Numbered from the stretch's first letter, positions 38,995-49,180 are shown. The stretch: 64,000 nt of DNA from Pseudodesulfovibrio indicus (GCF_001563225.1 NZ_CP014206.1:3406001-3470000), one strand, 5' to 3'. Numbers and translations are program-made. The notes: generated from the sequence alone by a model not told the origin.

Positions 38995-39258
38995 ATGGCT
39001 AAGAACATCTATGTGGGCAACCTGCCCTGGAGCGCCACGGAAGAGGAAGTACGAGCAGCATTCGAGACCTACGGTGAAGTCATCTCCGTCAAGCTGATCA
39101 ACGACCGCGAGACCAATCGTCCGCGCGGCTTCGGTTTCGTCGAAATGGAAGATCAGGGGGCGCTCGCCGCCATCGAAAGCCTGGACGGCACCGACTTCGG
39201 CGGCCGCAACCTCAAGGTCAACGAGGCCCGCCCCCGTCCCGAGCGCCCGCGCTGGTAG
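38995..39258 (+). CDS. RRM-type RNA-binding protein
   Basis: 87 residues: one RNA recognition motif with RNP-2 IYVGNL (4-9) and RNP-1 RGFGFVEM, then a short basic-Pro tail (ARPRPERPRW). Such small proteins are cold- or stress-induced RNA chaperones in bacteria. ATG 38995 chosen at the domain start, with TTGGAG upstream; the 238-base leader 38757-38994 is T-rich near the start and holds no gene, and may be a regulatory 5' UTR. Ends with its own terminator. Confidence 0.9.
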   Translation: MAKNIYVGNLPWSATEEEVRAAFETYGEVISVKLINDRETNRPRGFGFVEMEDQGALAAIESLDGTDFGGRNLKVNEARPRPERPRW

Positions 39259-39292
39259 CGCAGGCTGTCTCGAACATAAGAAGCATTGATCC

Positions 39293-39320
39293 AGCCCGCC
39301 CTCATCAGGGGCGGGCTTTT
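39293..39320 (+). terminator. Rho-independent terminator after the RRM gene
   Basis: AGCCCGCCC (39293-39301) pairs with GGGCGGGCT (39309-39317), followed by TTTT. Confidence 0.88.
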
Positions 39321-39352
39321 CCCGTCGCCTGTAACAGGAGGTAAAGTAATAA

Positions 39353-39571
39353 ATGGCTAAAGAAGAAGGAATTGTCGTCCAGGGCGTCGTTGAAGAGGCC
39401 CTGCCCAACGCCATGTTCCGCGTTGAACTTGAAAACGGCCACACCGTGCTCGCCCACATTTCCGGCAAGATGCGCAAGTTCCGCATCCGCGTGATGCCCG
39501 GCGACACCGTGACCGTGGAACTCTCCCCCTACGATCTCACCCGCGGCCGCATCACCTTCCGTCCCAGGTAG
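39353..39571 (+). CDS. infA: Translation initiation factor IF-1
   Basis: 72 residues, the exact family length. S1/OB-fold protein that binds the 30S A-site. Family core: [39 protein letters not shown] and [12 protein letters not shown] 39353 follows AGGAGGT. Between an RRM protein and a DEAD helicase, all acting on RNA. Confidence 0.97.
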   Translation: MAKEEGIVVQGVVEEALPNAMFRVELENGHTVLAHISGKMRKFRIRVMPGDTVTVELSPYDLTRGRITFRPR

Positions 39572-39768
39572 GCCAGCCACCGGTTACTGATAGAGGCGCG
39601 GGCATGAAGGTCCGCGCCGGGGCGTCGCAGCCCCGCTTCGTGACGGCTGCCAGCGGCCGGCCCGTTCACTATTGCTTTCCCCATCCCACGGGGCCGCACC
39701 GCCCGCGCACGCCCTTGCGTGACGCCGATTCCGGCCGCCGGGCAACTTTTCACACAAGGCATACATAC

Positions 39769-41427
39769 ATGACCACTTTCCAGGAACTGGGGCTCTCCGG
39801 ACCCACTCTGGACGCCCTGAAGACCAAGGGGTTCATCGACCCCACTCCCATCCAGGCCCTGACCATTCCCCGGCTGCTGTCCGGGGACAAGGACATCGTG
39901 GGCCAGGCCCAGACCGGCACCGGCAAAACCGCCGCCTTCGGCCTGCCGGTCATCGAGGCGGCCAAGGAGGGCGCACGCCGCGTGCAGTCGCTCATCCTGA
40001 CCCCGACCCGCGAACTCGCCATCCAGGTGGCCGAGGAGCTGGACTCCCTCAAGGGCGGCAAGCGCATCCGCGTGCTGCCCGTATACGGCGGCCAGGCCAT
40101 CCACATGCAGCTCAAGGCCCTCAGACAGGGCGCGGACGTGGTCGTGGGCACGCCGGGCCGGATCATGGACCACCTGGAGCGCGGCTCCCTGCGCATCGAC
40201 GAGCTGTCCTTCTTCATCCTCGACGAGGCGGACGAGATGTGCAACATGGGGTTCGTGGACGACGTCCGGGCCATCCTGGCCTCGGCCAATCAGGACCGCC
40301 GCACGCTCATGTTCTCGGCCACCATGGACCGCGAGGTCCTGGCCATCGCCCGCGAGTTCATGGGCGACTACGAAGTCCTGACCGTCAAGCCCGAGACCTC
40401 CGACGTCCCCCTGACCCGCCACATCTTCCACGAGATGGCCGATTCCGACCGCTTCGAGGCCCTGTGCCGGGTCATCGACGCCCACGCCGACTTCTACGGC
40501 CTGGTCTTCGTGCGCACCCGCGCCGACGCCGACCTCGTGGCCGCGCGCCTGGGCCAGCGGGGCTATCCCTCCGAGCCGATCCACGGCGACTTGAACCAGC
40601 CCCAGCGCGAGAAGATCCTGGCCTCGTTCCGCGACCGGAGGGCGACCATCCTGGTGGCCACGGACGTGGCCGCACGCGGCATCGACGTCCCGGACCTGAC
40701 CCACGTGGTCAACTTCGCCCTGCCCCAGGACCCGCAGACCTTCGTGCACCGCACCGGGCGCACGGGCCGCGCGGGCAAGCAGGGCGTGGCCATCACCCTC
40801 ATCGCGCCCGGCGAATTCCGCAAGCTCATGTACATCTCCAAAAGCTCCGGCATCGAGATCGCCAAGGAGCCCCTGCCGCGCATCGAGGACGTCATCCACT
40901 CCAAGAAGCGCAAGGTCACGGCGGAGCTCGAAGCCATCCTGGACGGCGGCGACCACAGCGGCTACCTCGCCATGGCCGGTGAGCTGCTGGAGGACAAGGA
41001 CGCCGTCGAGGTGGTCGCGGCCCTGCTGCGCAACGCCTTCGGCGACGAGCTGGTGGAATCCGGCTACCGCAAGATCGCGCCCGTAGGACCGGAAAACCGG
41101 GGCCGCGCCGACCTGGTCTGCGCCCTGGGCAGGACCCACGGCATGACCCCGCCCAAATTCGTGGACTTCGTGGCCTCGGCCGCGCACCTCAAGCCGTGGG
41201 CCATCCAGCACGTCCGGGTCATGGGCGACCGGACCACCTTCACGGTCCCGGCAGCCGAGGCCGAGCGGGTCATGAACAGCATCAACAGCCGCCAGGGCGA
41301 GGCCCTTGTCATGCGCGGCCAGCCCACCGGACAGAAACCGGGCGGCCGGAGCTTCCCCAAGAAGGCGAACCGTCCCTACGGCAAGCCGCCGCGCAGAAAA
41401 ACCTTCAAGCCGCGCGGCGAGGGCTAG
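39769..41427 (+). CDS. DEAD-box ATP-dependent RNA helicase
   Basis: 552 residues from ATG 39769 (AAGG upstream; the open frame before it, over 39604-39768, has no ribosome site). All helicase motifs are present: Q motif, AQTGTGKT (47-54), PTRELA, TPGR, DEAD (152-155), SAT, then HRTGRTGRAG. The C-terminal 150 residues contain a DbpA-type RNA-binding domain (RGRADLVCALGRTHGMTPPKFV) and a basic tail. Cold-shock helicase CsdA/DeaD type is likely; it remodels ribosomal or mRNA structure. Confidence 0.93.
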   Translation: MTTFQELGLSGPTLDALKTKGFIDPTPIQALTIPRLLSGDKDIVGQAQTGTGKTAAFGLPVIEAAKEGARRVQSLILTPTRELAIQVAEELDSLKGGKRIRVLPVYGGQAIHMQLKALRQGADVVVGTPGRIMDHLERGSLRIDELSFFILDEADEMCNMGFVDDVRAILASANQDRRTLMFSATMDREVLAIAREFMGDYEVLTVKPETSDVPLTRHIFHEMADSDRFEALCRVIDAHADFYGLVFVRTRADADLVAARLGQRGYPSEPIHGDLNQPQREKILASFRDRRATILVATDVAARGIDVPDLTHVVNFALPQDPQTFVHRTGRTGRAGKQGVAITLIAPGEFRKLMYISKSSGIEIAKEPLPRIEDVIHSKKRKVTAELEAILDGGDHSGYLAMAGELLEDKDAVEVVAALLRNAFGDELVESGYRKIAPVGPENRGRADLVCALGRTHGMTPPKFVDFVASAAHLKPWAIQHVRVMGDRTTFTVPAAEAERVMNSINSRQGEALVMRGQPTGQKPGGRSFPKKANRPYGKPPRRKTFKPRGEG

Positions 41428-41521
41428 CACCCATCTTGGATCAGCAGCCGGTTCGACGGTGTTTTATCATTGATTCTTTTGCCCCGCGTTTGTACTTTGC
41501 TTCCTGCCCTCAGGAGAAAGC

Positions 41522-43780
41522 ATGCAAGGCGACCATCGCAAGACCAAGAATCAACTGATAGACGAATTGGACCGGCTCCGGTCCGAGCTTGACGGTTTGC
41601 GGAAGGACGCCGACGGCGGGGCCGAATGCGACAGCGCCGAGATGCGCAAGGTCGAGGAGGCCCTGCGCTCCAGCGAGAGTCATTACCGCACCCTGTTCGA
41701 GACCACGGGCACGGCCATGGTCCTGCTCAATCCGGACGGGATCATCAAGAGCTGCAACTCCCAGTTCACCATCCTTTCCGGCTGCGCCCGCGAGGACATC
41801 AACGGCAAGCTCGGCTGGGCCGACTTCGTGGTCCCGGAAGAACTGGAGCGAATGACCCGCTACCACGAAGGCCGCACCAAGGGCGAGCGGACCAGCCCCC
41901 GGGACTACGAATTCACCTTCCGGCGCAAGGACGGCACCCTGAAGCGCATCCACGTCTTCGTCCGGCTCCTGCCCGGCACCGAGGACCGGGTCTGCTCCCT
42001 CATCGACGAGACCGAACGGTACGAGGCCCTCAGAGCCCTGCGCGAGAGCGAGGAACGCTACCAGCTCATGGCGCGCGGCGCCAACGACGGCCTGTGGGAT
42101 TGGGACCTGGAGACCAACCAGGTCTTCTACTCGCCCCGGTACCGTGAAATTCTCGGCTACGCCGAGGATGAATTTCCGAACACCGCCGACGCCTGGCTGG
42201 ACAGCCTCCACCCCGACGATCGCGACCGGGTCCTGGCCGCCAACAGGGAGTGCATCGAGGGCAAGGTGGACCAGTTTCAGGTGGAGTTCCGCCAGTTCCA
42301 CAAGGACGGCTCCACCCGCTGGATACTCGGTCGCGGCGGCAGCTCCAAGGATGAGAACGGGCGGGTCTACCGCATGTCGGGCTCCCACACGGACATCACC
42401 GCCCGCAAGTTCAACGAACGGACCACCCAGGCCCTGTACGCCATCTCCACGGCGGTCAGCACCACCCGGAACCTCCAGGACCTGTACCAGACCATCCACT
42501 CGATCATCGACGAGGTCATCGAGGCCAAGAATTTCTTCATCGCCATGCTGGACGAGGAAGCCGACATGCTCCGTTTCGTCTATTTCCAGGACGAGATGGA
42601 CGACTACTTCGACATCCCCAACATCAGCGATCCCGGCCAGTCGAGCCTGTCCATCCACGTCTTCCGCACGGGCGCTCCCCTGTTCCTGTCCCAGGCCGAC
42701 CCCGACGTGGACGCGAAGCTCGAAGCCATCGGCGTCATCGGCACCCCCCCGGCGGTCTGGCTGGGCATCCCGCTCCGCCTGGGCGGTCGCGTGGTGGGCG
42801 CCATGGCCGTGCAGGACTATAAAAACCCGACCCTCTACTCCGACCAGGCCATCTCCTTCCTGTCCGCAGTGTCCGAGCAGGTGGCCATGGCCATCGAACG
42901 CAAGACCATCGAAGAGGCGCTGACCCGGCTCAACGAGGAGCTGGAGCACAAGGTCGAGCTGCGAACGGCCGAGATCGAGGCCCGCAAGGCGGAGCTGGAA
43001 GAGGCCAACCGGCGGCTGACCAAACTCGACGAGATCAAGTCCGCCATGGTCTCGTCCGTGTCGCACGAGCTGCGCACCCCACTGACCTCCATCCGAGGGT
43101 TCGCCAAGCTCTGCGCCAAGGACTTCGCCCGCTACTTCCAACCCCTGGCGGCCAGCGAACTGCTGGACAAGAAGGCCGAGCGCATCCGGGGCAACCTGGG
43201 GATCATCGACACCGAGGGCGAGCGGCTGACCCGGCTGATCAACGACTTTCTGGACATCAACCGCATCGAGTCGGGCAAGGCGTGCTGGAACGACAACTTC
43301 CTCAACCCGTGCGAGGCGATCCGCAATGCCGTGGCCGCGGCCCGGGGCGGCTTCCAGTCGCGCCGGGGGGTGGAGCTGCTCCTGGACCTGCCGTCCAGCT
43401 CGCGGCTGATCCACGCCGACCCGGACAAGATCCAGCAGGTGCTCATCAATCTCCTGAACAACGCCTGCAAGTTCACGCGCCAGGGCAAGGTCACGGTCTC
43501 CCTCCGGGACAACGACGACATCCTGACCGTGTCCGTATCCGACACCGGCCCGGGCATCCCGGCCGCGGACCTGGGGTACATCTTCGAGAAATTCCACAAG
43601 TCCAGCCTGGGCGACACCATCTGCACCGAGCAGAAGGGCACCGGCCTGGGGCTGGCCATCTGCAGGGAGATCGTCGAGCACTACGGCGGCTCCATCTGGG
43701 TGGAGTCCACCCTGGGCCAGGGCAGCTCCTTCCACTTCTCCCTGCCCGCCGTCCCCGGCACCGAGAACGCCTGCTCCTGA
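41522..43780 (+). CDS. Cytoplasmic PAS-PAS-GAF sensor histidine kinase
   Basis: 752 residues, no membrane span. N-terminal coiled coil (5-45), two PAS domains (about 50-175 and 180-300), GAF domain (305-460), a coiled coil, HisKA with SHELRTPL (His515) and HATPase_c with N box LINLLNNACKF and G boxes DTGPGIP and GTGLGLA. It should phosphorylate a response regulator encoded elsewhere, since none is adjacent. Ligand unknown; no heme or flavin-binding residue could be identified with certainty. Confidence 0.93.
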   Translation: MQGDHRKTKNQLIDELDRLRSELDGLRKDADGGAECDSAEMRKVEEALRSSESHYRTLFETTGTAMVLLNPDGIIKSCNSQFTILSGCAREDINGKLGWADFVVPEELERMTRYHEGRTKGERTSPRDYEFTFRRKDGTLKRIHVFVRLLPGTEDRVCSLIDETERYEALRALRESEERYQLMARGANDGLWDWDLETNQVFYSPRYREILGYAEDEFPNTADAWLDSLHPDDRDRVLAANRECIEGKVDQFQVEFRQFHKDGSTRWILGRGGSSKDENGRVYRMSGSHTDITARKFNERTTQALYAISTAVSTTRNLQDLYQTIHSIIDEVIEAKNFFIAMLDEEADMLRFVYFQDEMDDYFDIPNISDPGQSSLSIHVFRTGAPLFLSQADPDVDAKLEAIGVIGTPPAVWLGIPLRLGGRVVGAMAVQDYKNPTLYSDQAISFLSAVSEQVAMAIERKTIEEALTRLNEELEHKVELRTAEIEARKAELEEANRRLTKLDEIKSAMVSSVSHELRTPLTSIRGFAKLCAKDFARYFQPLAASELLDKKAERIRGNLGIIDTEGERLTRLINDFLDINRIESGKACWNDNFLNPCEAIRNAVAAARGGFQSRRGVELLLDLPSSSRLIHADPDKIQQVLINLLNNACKFTRQGKVTVSLRDNDDILTVSVSDTGPGIPAADLGYIFEKFHKSSLGDTICTEQKGTGLGLAICREIVEHYGGSIWVESTLGQGSSFHFSLPAVPGTENACS

Positions 43781-43792
43781 CCCCGCGAAAAA

Positions 43793-43818
43793 GGCCCGCC
43801 CTCGAACGAGAGCGGGCC
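43793..43818 (-). terminator. Terminator of the chemoreceptor-hemerythrin gene
   Basis: GGCCCGC (43793-43799) pairs with GCGGGCC (43812-43818). On the reverse strand the stem runs into CCTTTTTCG, so it ends the gene at 43846; it also lies after the convergent kinase gene. Confidence 0.75.
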
Positions 43819-43845
43819 CTGATCCCCTTGATATGACCGCTGCGC

Positions 43846-45603
43846 CTAGCGCACGCCCGCCTTCTTGAAGCAGGACACGTACTCCGCGTCCGTCCCCAGA
43901 ATGTGCTCCAGGAGCCAGTTCTTGAGGAACTGCATGACGTCCATGGAGACCGTGGCCTTGCCCCGGCGCAGGGCGTCCTTGAATTCGGTCACCTGGGCCA
44001 CGAACTCGCGGTGCACCGCCTTGTGCGCCTGGGCGTCGGGATAGCGGTGCTGGGCAAAGAGCTTCTCCTCGAAGGCGAAGTGCGTGCCCACGTACTCCTC
44101 CAGCCCCTGGACGATCTTGAGCATGGTGTTGCCGGACCTGTGGCTGACCATGGCCTGGTGCAGCTCGTTGATCAGGTCCACCAGCCTGCGGTGCTGCGAG
44201 TCGATGGACCCGATGCCCAGGGCATACTTGCTCGACCAGGGGATGAGCACGCTCCCGTCGGCCACTTCGCCCGCGGCCAGCTGCTTGATCATGCTGTCCA
44301 GCTGGTCGATCAGCCCGGATATGCTGGCCAGGTTGGAGGCGGACCGCAACATGCCTTCGGCCGTCTCCGAGGCCACCCGGTTGACGTCGGTCACGGCGCG
44401 GTTGATCTCCTCGGAGGTGGCGGACTGCTCCTCCGAGGCGGTGGCGATGGAGTCCACCTGGCCCGAGGTCTCCTCGACGATGGCCACGATCTCCTCCATA
44501 AACCGCCCGGCTTCGTTGGACGCCTGGGTGCTGTGGGAAATATCCTTCGCGGCCTCCTCGACGGCGGCCACGTTCTCCTTGGCCGCCACCTGGATGGACC
44601 GGATGGCGTCCTCCACCTCCTTGGTGGCGGACATGGTCTTTTCGGCGAGCTTGCGGACCTCGTCCGCGACCACGGCAAACCCCCGGCCCGCCTCGCCCGC
44701 GCGCGCCGCCTCGATGGCCGCGTTCAGGGCCAGCAGGTTGGTCTGGTCCGCGATGTCGGAGATGACGTTCAGGACCGCGCCGATGGAGGCGGCCTGGTCG
44801 CCCAGGCGGCCCATGGTCTCCTTGAGCAGGTGAATCCGCTTCTCGATGCCGCCGATGGAGGCCACGGCGTCCTTCACGCCCTCGGCACCGATGATCGCCT
44901 TTTCCTTGGACTCGGTGGCGTTGACCGCCGCGTGTGAGGCGTTTCTGGCCACCTCGGCCACGGTGGCGGTCATCTCCTCCATGGCCGTGGCCGTCTCGGC
45001 CATGCGCTCGCGCTGAATCTCGACGCCGCCGGTGACCTGGTCCACCTCGCGGGACAGGTCGCCCACGGCGGCCAGCACCTTGCGGGAAATATCCTCGGCC
45101 CGGTGGGAGGTGCGCTGGGCCGACTCCAGCAGGTCCGACAGCCGCTTCTGGTTCTCCCCTGCCTCATGCAGGGCGGACTGGGCCTCGGCCCGCTGCTTCT
45201 CGGCCTTGCGCGCCCGCGCCTCGGCCTCGCCGGTCCGCTCCGCCTGGGCCGCGACCAGGGCCGCGACGGACTCGGACAGCGCCGCCAGTTCAAACCGCCC
45301 CTCTTCCGCGAAGGGCTGGCCGTCCTTTCCTTCCGCTTCCCGGCGGACGGATTCCGCCAACCGGCGCATGGGGGCCAGCAGGAGGCTGCTCAGCCCGGCC
45401 GCCACGACCGCGCCCACGAGCAGGAACCCCGCCGCCATGAAGATCAGGAGGATGCGCGCCGTGGAGAGCGCCTGCTCAACGCCGGCCGGCCCGCTCCCGA
45501 CCTGTCCGGCCCGGTAGACGTAAAAGGCGACGCCCACAGCAAGAAGGCACGCGCCAAGAGCGGAAATACGCAGTATCAGGACGCTGCGAATTGAACTGGA
45601 CAT
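43846..45603 (-). CDS. Methyl-accepting chemotaxis protein fused to bacteriohemerythrin (second copy)
   Basis: 585 residues from ATG 45603. Two membrane spans (about 8-28 and 52-75) with almost no periplasmic domain, a long helical linker, the receptor tip [21 protein letters not shown], and a C-terminal hemerythrin domain with [29 protein letters not shown] and HILGTDAEY as di-iron ligands. It senses oxygen or a redox change inside the cell. It differs from the copy at 7147 in lacking the Cys-rich module and the Pro-rich linker, so the two arose separately or diverged long ago. Confidence 0.93.
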   Translation of the reverse strand: MSSSIRSVLILRISALGACLLAVGVAFYVYRAGQVGSGPAGVEQALSTARILLIFMAAGFLLVGAVVAAGLSSLLLAPMRRLAESVRREAEGKDGQPFAEEGRFELAALSESVAALVAAQAERTGEAEARARKAEKQRAEAQSALHEAGENQKRLSDLLESAQRTSHRAEDISRKVLAAVGDLSREVDQVTGGVEIQRERMAETATAMEEMTATVAEVARNASHAAVNATESKEKAIIGAEGVKDAVASIGGIEKRIHLLKETMGRLGDQAASIGAVLNVISDIADQTNLLALNAAIEAARAGEAGRGFAVVADEVRKLAEKTMSATKEVEDAIRSIQVAAKENVAAVEEAAKDISHSTQASNEAGRFMEEIVAIVEETSGQVDSIATASEEQSATSEEINRAVTDVNRVASETAEGMLRSASNLASISGLIDQLDSMIKQLAAGEVADGSVLIPWSSKYALGIGSIDSQHRRLVDLINELHQAMVSHRSGNTMLKIVQGLEEYVGTHFAFEEKLFAQHRYPDAQAHKAVHREFVAQVTEFKDALRRGKATVSMDVMQFLKNWLLEHILGTDAEYVSCFKKAGVR

Positions 45604-45686
45604 AATGGGAAGCCTACCGATTCTGGATGGTTGCAGGAATGGACTCCGGAGAAGACTCTCTCCTTTTATCACACTGATAATTGGTT

Positions 45687-45715
45687 TTGATATTGAAATT
45701 TACGATCGATATTAT
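45687..45715 (+). promoter_or_regulatory. Sigma-70-like promoter upstream of the DUF362 gene
   Basis: TTGATA (45687-45692), 17 bases, TATTAT (45710-45715); each box is one base off consensus, in an AT-rich island. It would give a 270-base 5' leader before 45990. That leader (45716-45989) holds no clear gene; its function is unknown. The gap 45604-45989 also must hold the promoter of the divergent chemoreceptor. Confidence 0.55.
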
Positions 45716-45989
45716 ATTAAATATCAATTCTTACCCCCCCTGCGCGAAAAACTGACCCGGAGTATTCTTCGCCGTAGCGCAATCTTCGGTTTGAACATCC
45801 CCGCTTCTGGGTGTAGGATCAACCCTTGCGGCAGCGGGTCCTTCCGCGACCATGGGCCCTTCGGCCGCTGTTGCGCTCACCCCCTCGCATGCGAACGATT
45901 CCTGCGGGGGCGACCCGCCGTACGGCGAGCGTCGGTATGGATACGACAAACGAAACTAGCCAACTACCATCCAAGAAAGAGGGAACAGC

Positions 45990-47123
45990 ATGGAAAAGGC
46001 AACAGTCTTTTTTACGGATTTCAGGACCAAAGCCTTCGGCGACGGTCTTCCCAGCAAATTGAAGAAGATGATCAAGAAGGCCGGAATCGGCGAGATCGAG
46101 TTGGATGGCAGATTCGCCGCCATCAAGCTCCATTTCGGTGAGTTGGGCAACATCAGCTACCTGCGTCCCAACTACGCCAAGGCCGTTGCGGACGTGATCA
46201 GGGAGCTGGGCGGCAAGCCGTTTCTGACCGATTGCAACACCTTGTATCCCGGCAAGCGCAAGAACGCCCTCGAACACCTCGAATGCGCCTGGGAAAACGG
46301 CTTCACGCCGCTGACCGTGGGCTGTCCCATCCTCATCGGCGACGGCCTCAAGGGGACCGACGACGTGTTGGTCCCGGTACAGGGCGGCGAGTACGTGAAG
46401 GAGGCCAAGATCGGACGGGCCGTCATGGACGCCGACGTGTTCATCAGCCTTACCCACTTCAAGGGTCACGAAATCACCGGCTTCGGCGGCACCATCAAGA
46501 ACATCGGCATGGGCTGCGGATCCCGCGCGGGCAAGGCCGAACAGCACAGCGACAGCAAGGCGACCATCGACCCGGAGCTGTGCAAGGGTTGCCGCACCTG
46601 TTACAAGGAGTGCGCCAACAACGCCCTGGAGTTCGACGAAGAGGCCAAGATGATGAGCGTCAACCAGGACAACTGCGTGGGCTGCGGTCGCTGCCTCGGC
46701 TCGTGCAACTTCGACGCCATCTCCTTCGGGTTCGACGCCGCGGTAAAATCCCTGAACTGCCGCATGGCCGAGTACGCCAAGGCCGTCCTGGACGGTCGTC
46801 CCAACTTCCACATCTCCCTGGTCGTGGACGTCTCCCCCAACTGTGACTGCCACGGCGAGAACGACGTGCCCATCCTGCCCAACCTCGGCATGTTCGCCTC
46901 CTTCGATCCCCTGGCCCTGGACCAGGCCTGCGCGGACGCCTGCCTCGCGGCCAAGCCCCTGCCCGGCAGCCAGTTGGCCGACAACCTCGCCCAGCCGGGC
47001 TTCAGGGACCTGAACGACCACTTCTGCAATTCCACCCCTGAATCCGAGTGGAAGACCTGCCTGGAGCACGCCGAGAAGATCGGGCTGGGCACCAGGGAGT
47101 ACGAACTGGTCGTGGTCAAATAG
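45990..47123 (+). CDS. DUF362-family protein with two 4Fe-4S clusters
   Basis: 377 residues. N-terminal DUF362 domain (LHFGELGNISYLRPNYA, DCNTLYPGKRKNALEH, FISLTHFKGHEITGFGG) and a ferredoxin-like insert with CKGCRTCYKEC (about 195-205) and CVGCGRCLGSC (about 230-240), each able to bind a 4Fe-4S cluster. Cytoplasmic. Common in anaerobes, where it is thought to be an electron-transfer or redox enzyme; the substrate is unknown. GAGGGAA precedes ATG 45990. Confidence 0.9.
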   Translation: MEKATVFFTDFRTKAFGDGLPSKLKKMIKKAGIGEIELDGRFAAIKLHFGELGNISYLRPNYAKAVADVIRELGGKPFLTDCNTLYPGKRKNALEHLECAWENGFTPLTVGCPILIGDGLKGTDDVLVPVQGGEYVKEAKIGRAVMDADVFISLTHFKGHEITGFGGTIKNIGMGCGSRAGKAEQHSDSKATIDPELCKGCRTCYKECANNALEFDEEAKMMSVNQDNCVGCGRCLGSCNFDAISFGFDAAVKSLNCRMAEYAKAVLDGRPNFHISLVVDVSPNCDCHGENDVPILPNLGMFASFDPLALDQACADACLAAKPLPGSQLADNLAQPGFRDLNDHFCNSTPESEWKTCLEHAEKIGLGTREYELVVVK

Positions 47124-47165
47124 CCGCAGGCCAACACCCCCCTTCCTCTTTATAGCCAACAAAAA

Positions 47166-47193
47166 AGCCGACCGGACGGACGTCCGGTCGGCT
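47166..47193. terminator. Bidirectional terminator between convergent genes
   Basis: AGCCGACCGGAC (47166-47177) pairs perfectly with GTCCGGTCGGCT (47182-47193). On the reverse strand a T-run follows (A-run at 47160-47166), best serving the LysR gene; on the forward strand it closes the DUF362 gene. Confidence 0.85.
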
Positions 47194-47267
47194 CTTCCGT
47201 TGCGGAGCGGGGCCGCTGGCTGCGCGCCGCGAGCACCGCTTCGAGCGCGCCTCCCGGGCAGAGGCCG

Positions 47268-48152
47268 TCAGGCCGGGGCGTGGTCCAGGATGTGGTCCAT
47301 GAACAGCCGGACCCTCCGGGGCAGCTGGCTGGAGCCGGTGACCATGCTCACGTCGTGCACGAACCCGCCGCTCCAGTCCGGCAGCACGCGCACCAGCCGC
47401 CCGGATTGTTCCGCCGATTCCGCATCCCTGCCCCGGATCATGCCCACGCCGTGTCCGGCCAGGGTGAAATCCAGGCAGACCCCGACCGAGCTGAAGCTGT
47501 ATTGCGGCTGGACCTCGACGAGCACCTGCCGCTCGCCGTTGTGCATGGGCCAGCGACAGCCGAACCGTTGCAGGACGATGCACGGCAGCCCGCGGAGGTC
47601 GCCCGGCTCCCTGGGCAGGGGGTATTGCTCCAGCAGCGACGGCGCGGCGTAGAGATGCGGTTCTATGGTCGTCAGTTTCCGGGCGACCAGCGACGGGGCG
47701 ATGTTCGAGCCGATGAGGAAAGCCACGTCGTACGGGTCCGTGCGCATGTCCACGGGATGCTCCACAAAGGTCAGTTCCATCTGGATGTCCGGCCAGGTCG
47801 CCGCGAAATCGAGGATCGCGTCCTTCAGCAGCCGCTCGTAGAGGTCGCGGAACATGCAGACCCGGATCAGCCCGGACGGCTTCTGCATGTTCCCGACCAC
47901 CGAGTCGTAGGCCTTCCGGGTCTCGTCCAGGATGAACCCGCAGCGGTCCAGAAGATACGCGCCGTTGTCCGTCAACTCGACGTTCCGGGTGTCCCGGTAA
48001 AAGAGCAGTACTCCCATCCGCTCTTCCAGCAGCTTGATGCGCCGCGACAGGGTCGAGACGCCGATCCCCAACGACTCCGCAGCCTTGGTGAAGCTCTTTC
48101 GCCGAGCCACCTCCACCAGCAGGGGGACGTCATTCAAGAATTCCTGCACCAT
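47268..48152 (-). CDS. LysR-family transcriptional regulator
   Basis: 294 residues from ATG 48152, or 297 from GTG 48161. N-terminal helix-turn-helix (FTKAAESLGIGVSTLSRRIKLLEERMGV) and a C-terminal effector domain with the SFSSVGVCLDFTLAGHGVGM region. Divergent from the DUF169 gene with an 8-bp inverted repeat in between, so that gene is the likely target. Effector unknown. Confidence 0.92.
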   Translation of the reverse strand: MVQEFLNDVPLLVEVARRKSFTKAAESLGIGVSTLSRRIKLLEERMGVLLFYRDTRNVELTDNGAYLLDRCGFILDETRKAYDSVVGNMQKPSGLIRVCMFRDLYERLLKDAILDFAATWPDIQMELTFVEHPVDMRTDPYDVAFLIGSNIAPSLVARKLTTIEPHLYAAPSLLEQYPLPREPGDLRGLPCIVLQRFGCRWPMHNGERQVLVEVQPQYSFSSVGVCLDFTLAGHGVGMIRGRDAESAEQSGRLVRVLPDWSGGFVHDVSMVTGSSQLPRRVRLFMDHILDHAPA

Positions 48153-48160
48153 TATGCCCA

Positions 48161-48208
48161 CCCATGGAAAAGAGTTTTCCGTTTACCGTGGTTTATTTTG
48201 TCCATGGG
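48161..48208. promoter_or_regulatory. Inverted repeat between LysR and DUF169 genes
   Basis: CCCATGGA (48161-48168) and TCCATGGG (48201-48208) form an inverted repeat with a 32-base spacer in the divergent gap. Candidate LysR binding region. Confidence 0.4.
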
Positions 48209-48288
48209 CATGGTATGAAAAGGCAAGTCCAAAGGCAACCCGCCCGTCTTCCAAGCGGGAAAACGCTGACCCCTCAAAGGAGAACGAC

Positions 48289-49134
48289 ATGACCATGCAA
48301 TCCCTACTCGACGGCACCGCCACCTTTCTGGACCACCTCGGCCTGGGAGAAGCCCCCTTCGGCGTCCACTATTCCGATACCCTGCCGGAGAACGCCTACG
48401 GCCCGAAAAAAGGCGCGCCCATCTCGCGCGAGCTGGAGGATGCGCGGGCGCTGGACATGCAGGAAGTCATGAAGACCTTCTCCTGCGTCATGGGCAACGT
48501 CTGGCTGGCGCGGAAAAAGGGCGGCGCGGCGTACATCTCGTCCGAGGAGTACGGCTGCGTCGGCGGCGCGTACTACTGCTCCATGATGAAGCCCCACCTG
48601 CGCTTCATCGAGCACTACGTGTCCACCGGGTACGAGGGCACGCCCCTGCACGGCGAGCGGTACATGCCCGATCCCGACGCCATGCGCGCATTCATGGAAG
48701 AGGTGAACCCCCGCGAGGCCCCCGGCAAGTACTGCATCTTCAAGCCTCTCTCCCTGTTCACCGACGAGACCAAGCCGGAATTCGTCATCTTCTTCGCCCG
48801 GCCCGAGGTGCTGTCCGGCCTGTTCACCCAGGCGGTGTTCGCCACCGGGGACATGGATTGCGTGGTCTCCCCCTTCGGCGCGGGCTGCACCAATATGGTC
48901 AGCTGGCCCCTGTACTACAAGGGCAAGGGGCTGGAGAAGGCCGTCATCGGCGGCTTCGATCCCTCGGCCCGGAAGTTCATGAAGACCGACGAGCTGACCT
49001 TCACGGTCTCCCTGGACCTCTACGAAAAGATGCTGGCCGCCCTGCCGGAATCCATGTTCACCCACGAGACGGACTGGAAGGGAGTGCGCAAGAAGGTCGC
49101 GCGCAGCGCCAAGGCGTGGGGCGAGGCGGACTAG
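48289..49134 (+). CDS. DUF169-family protein
   Basis: 281 residues from ATG 48289, after AAAGGAGA; upstream in-frame starts lack a ribosome site. Recognised from the overall pattern: LGLGEAPFGVHYSDT, CVMGNVWLARKKGGAAYISSEEYGCVGGAYYC and SPFGAGCTNMVSWPLYY. Conserved cysteines (in CVMG, YGC and GAGC) suggest metal or cofactor binding. The family is widespread in anaerobes without a firm function. Probably controlled by the divergent LysR. Confidence 0.85.
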   Translation: MTMQSLLDGTATFLDHLGLGEAPFGVHYSDTLPENAYGPKKGAPISRELEDARALDMQEVMKTFSCVMGNVWLARKKGGAAYISSEEYGCVGGAYYCSMMKPHLRFIEHYVSTGYEGTPLHGERYMPDPDAMRAFMEEVNPREAPGKYCIFKPLSLFTDETKPEFVIFFARPEVLSGLFTQAVFATGDMDCVVSPFGAGCTNMVSWPLYYKGKGLEKAVIGGFDPSARKFMKTDELTFTVSLDLYEKMLAALPESMFTHETDWKGVRKKVARSAKAWGEAD

Positions 49135-49180
49135 CCGGGATCAAGCCCCCTTCTTCCCGAACACGGTTCAAGCACCTTGC

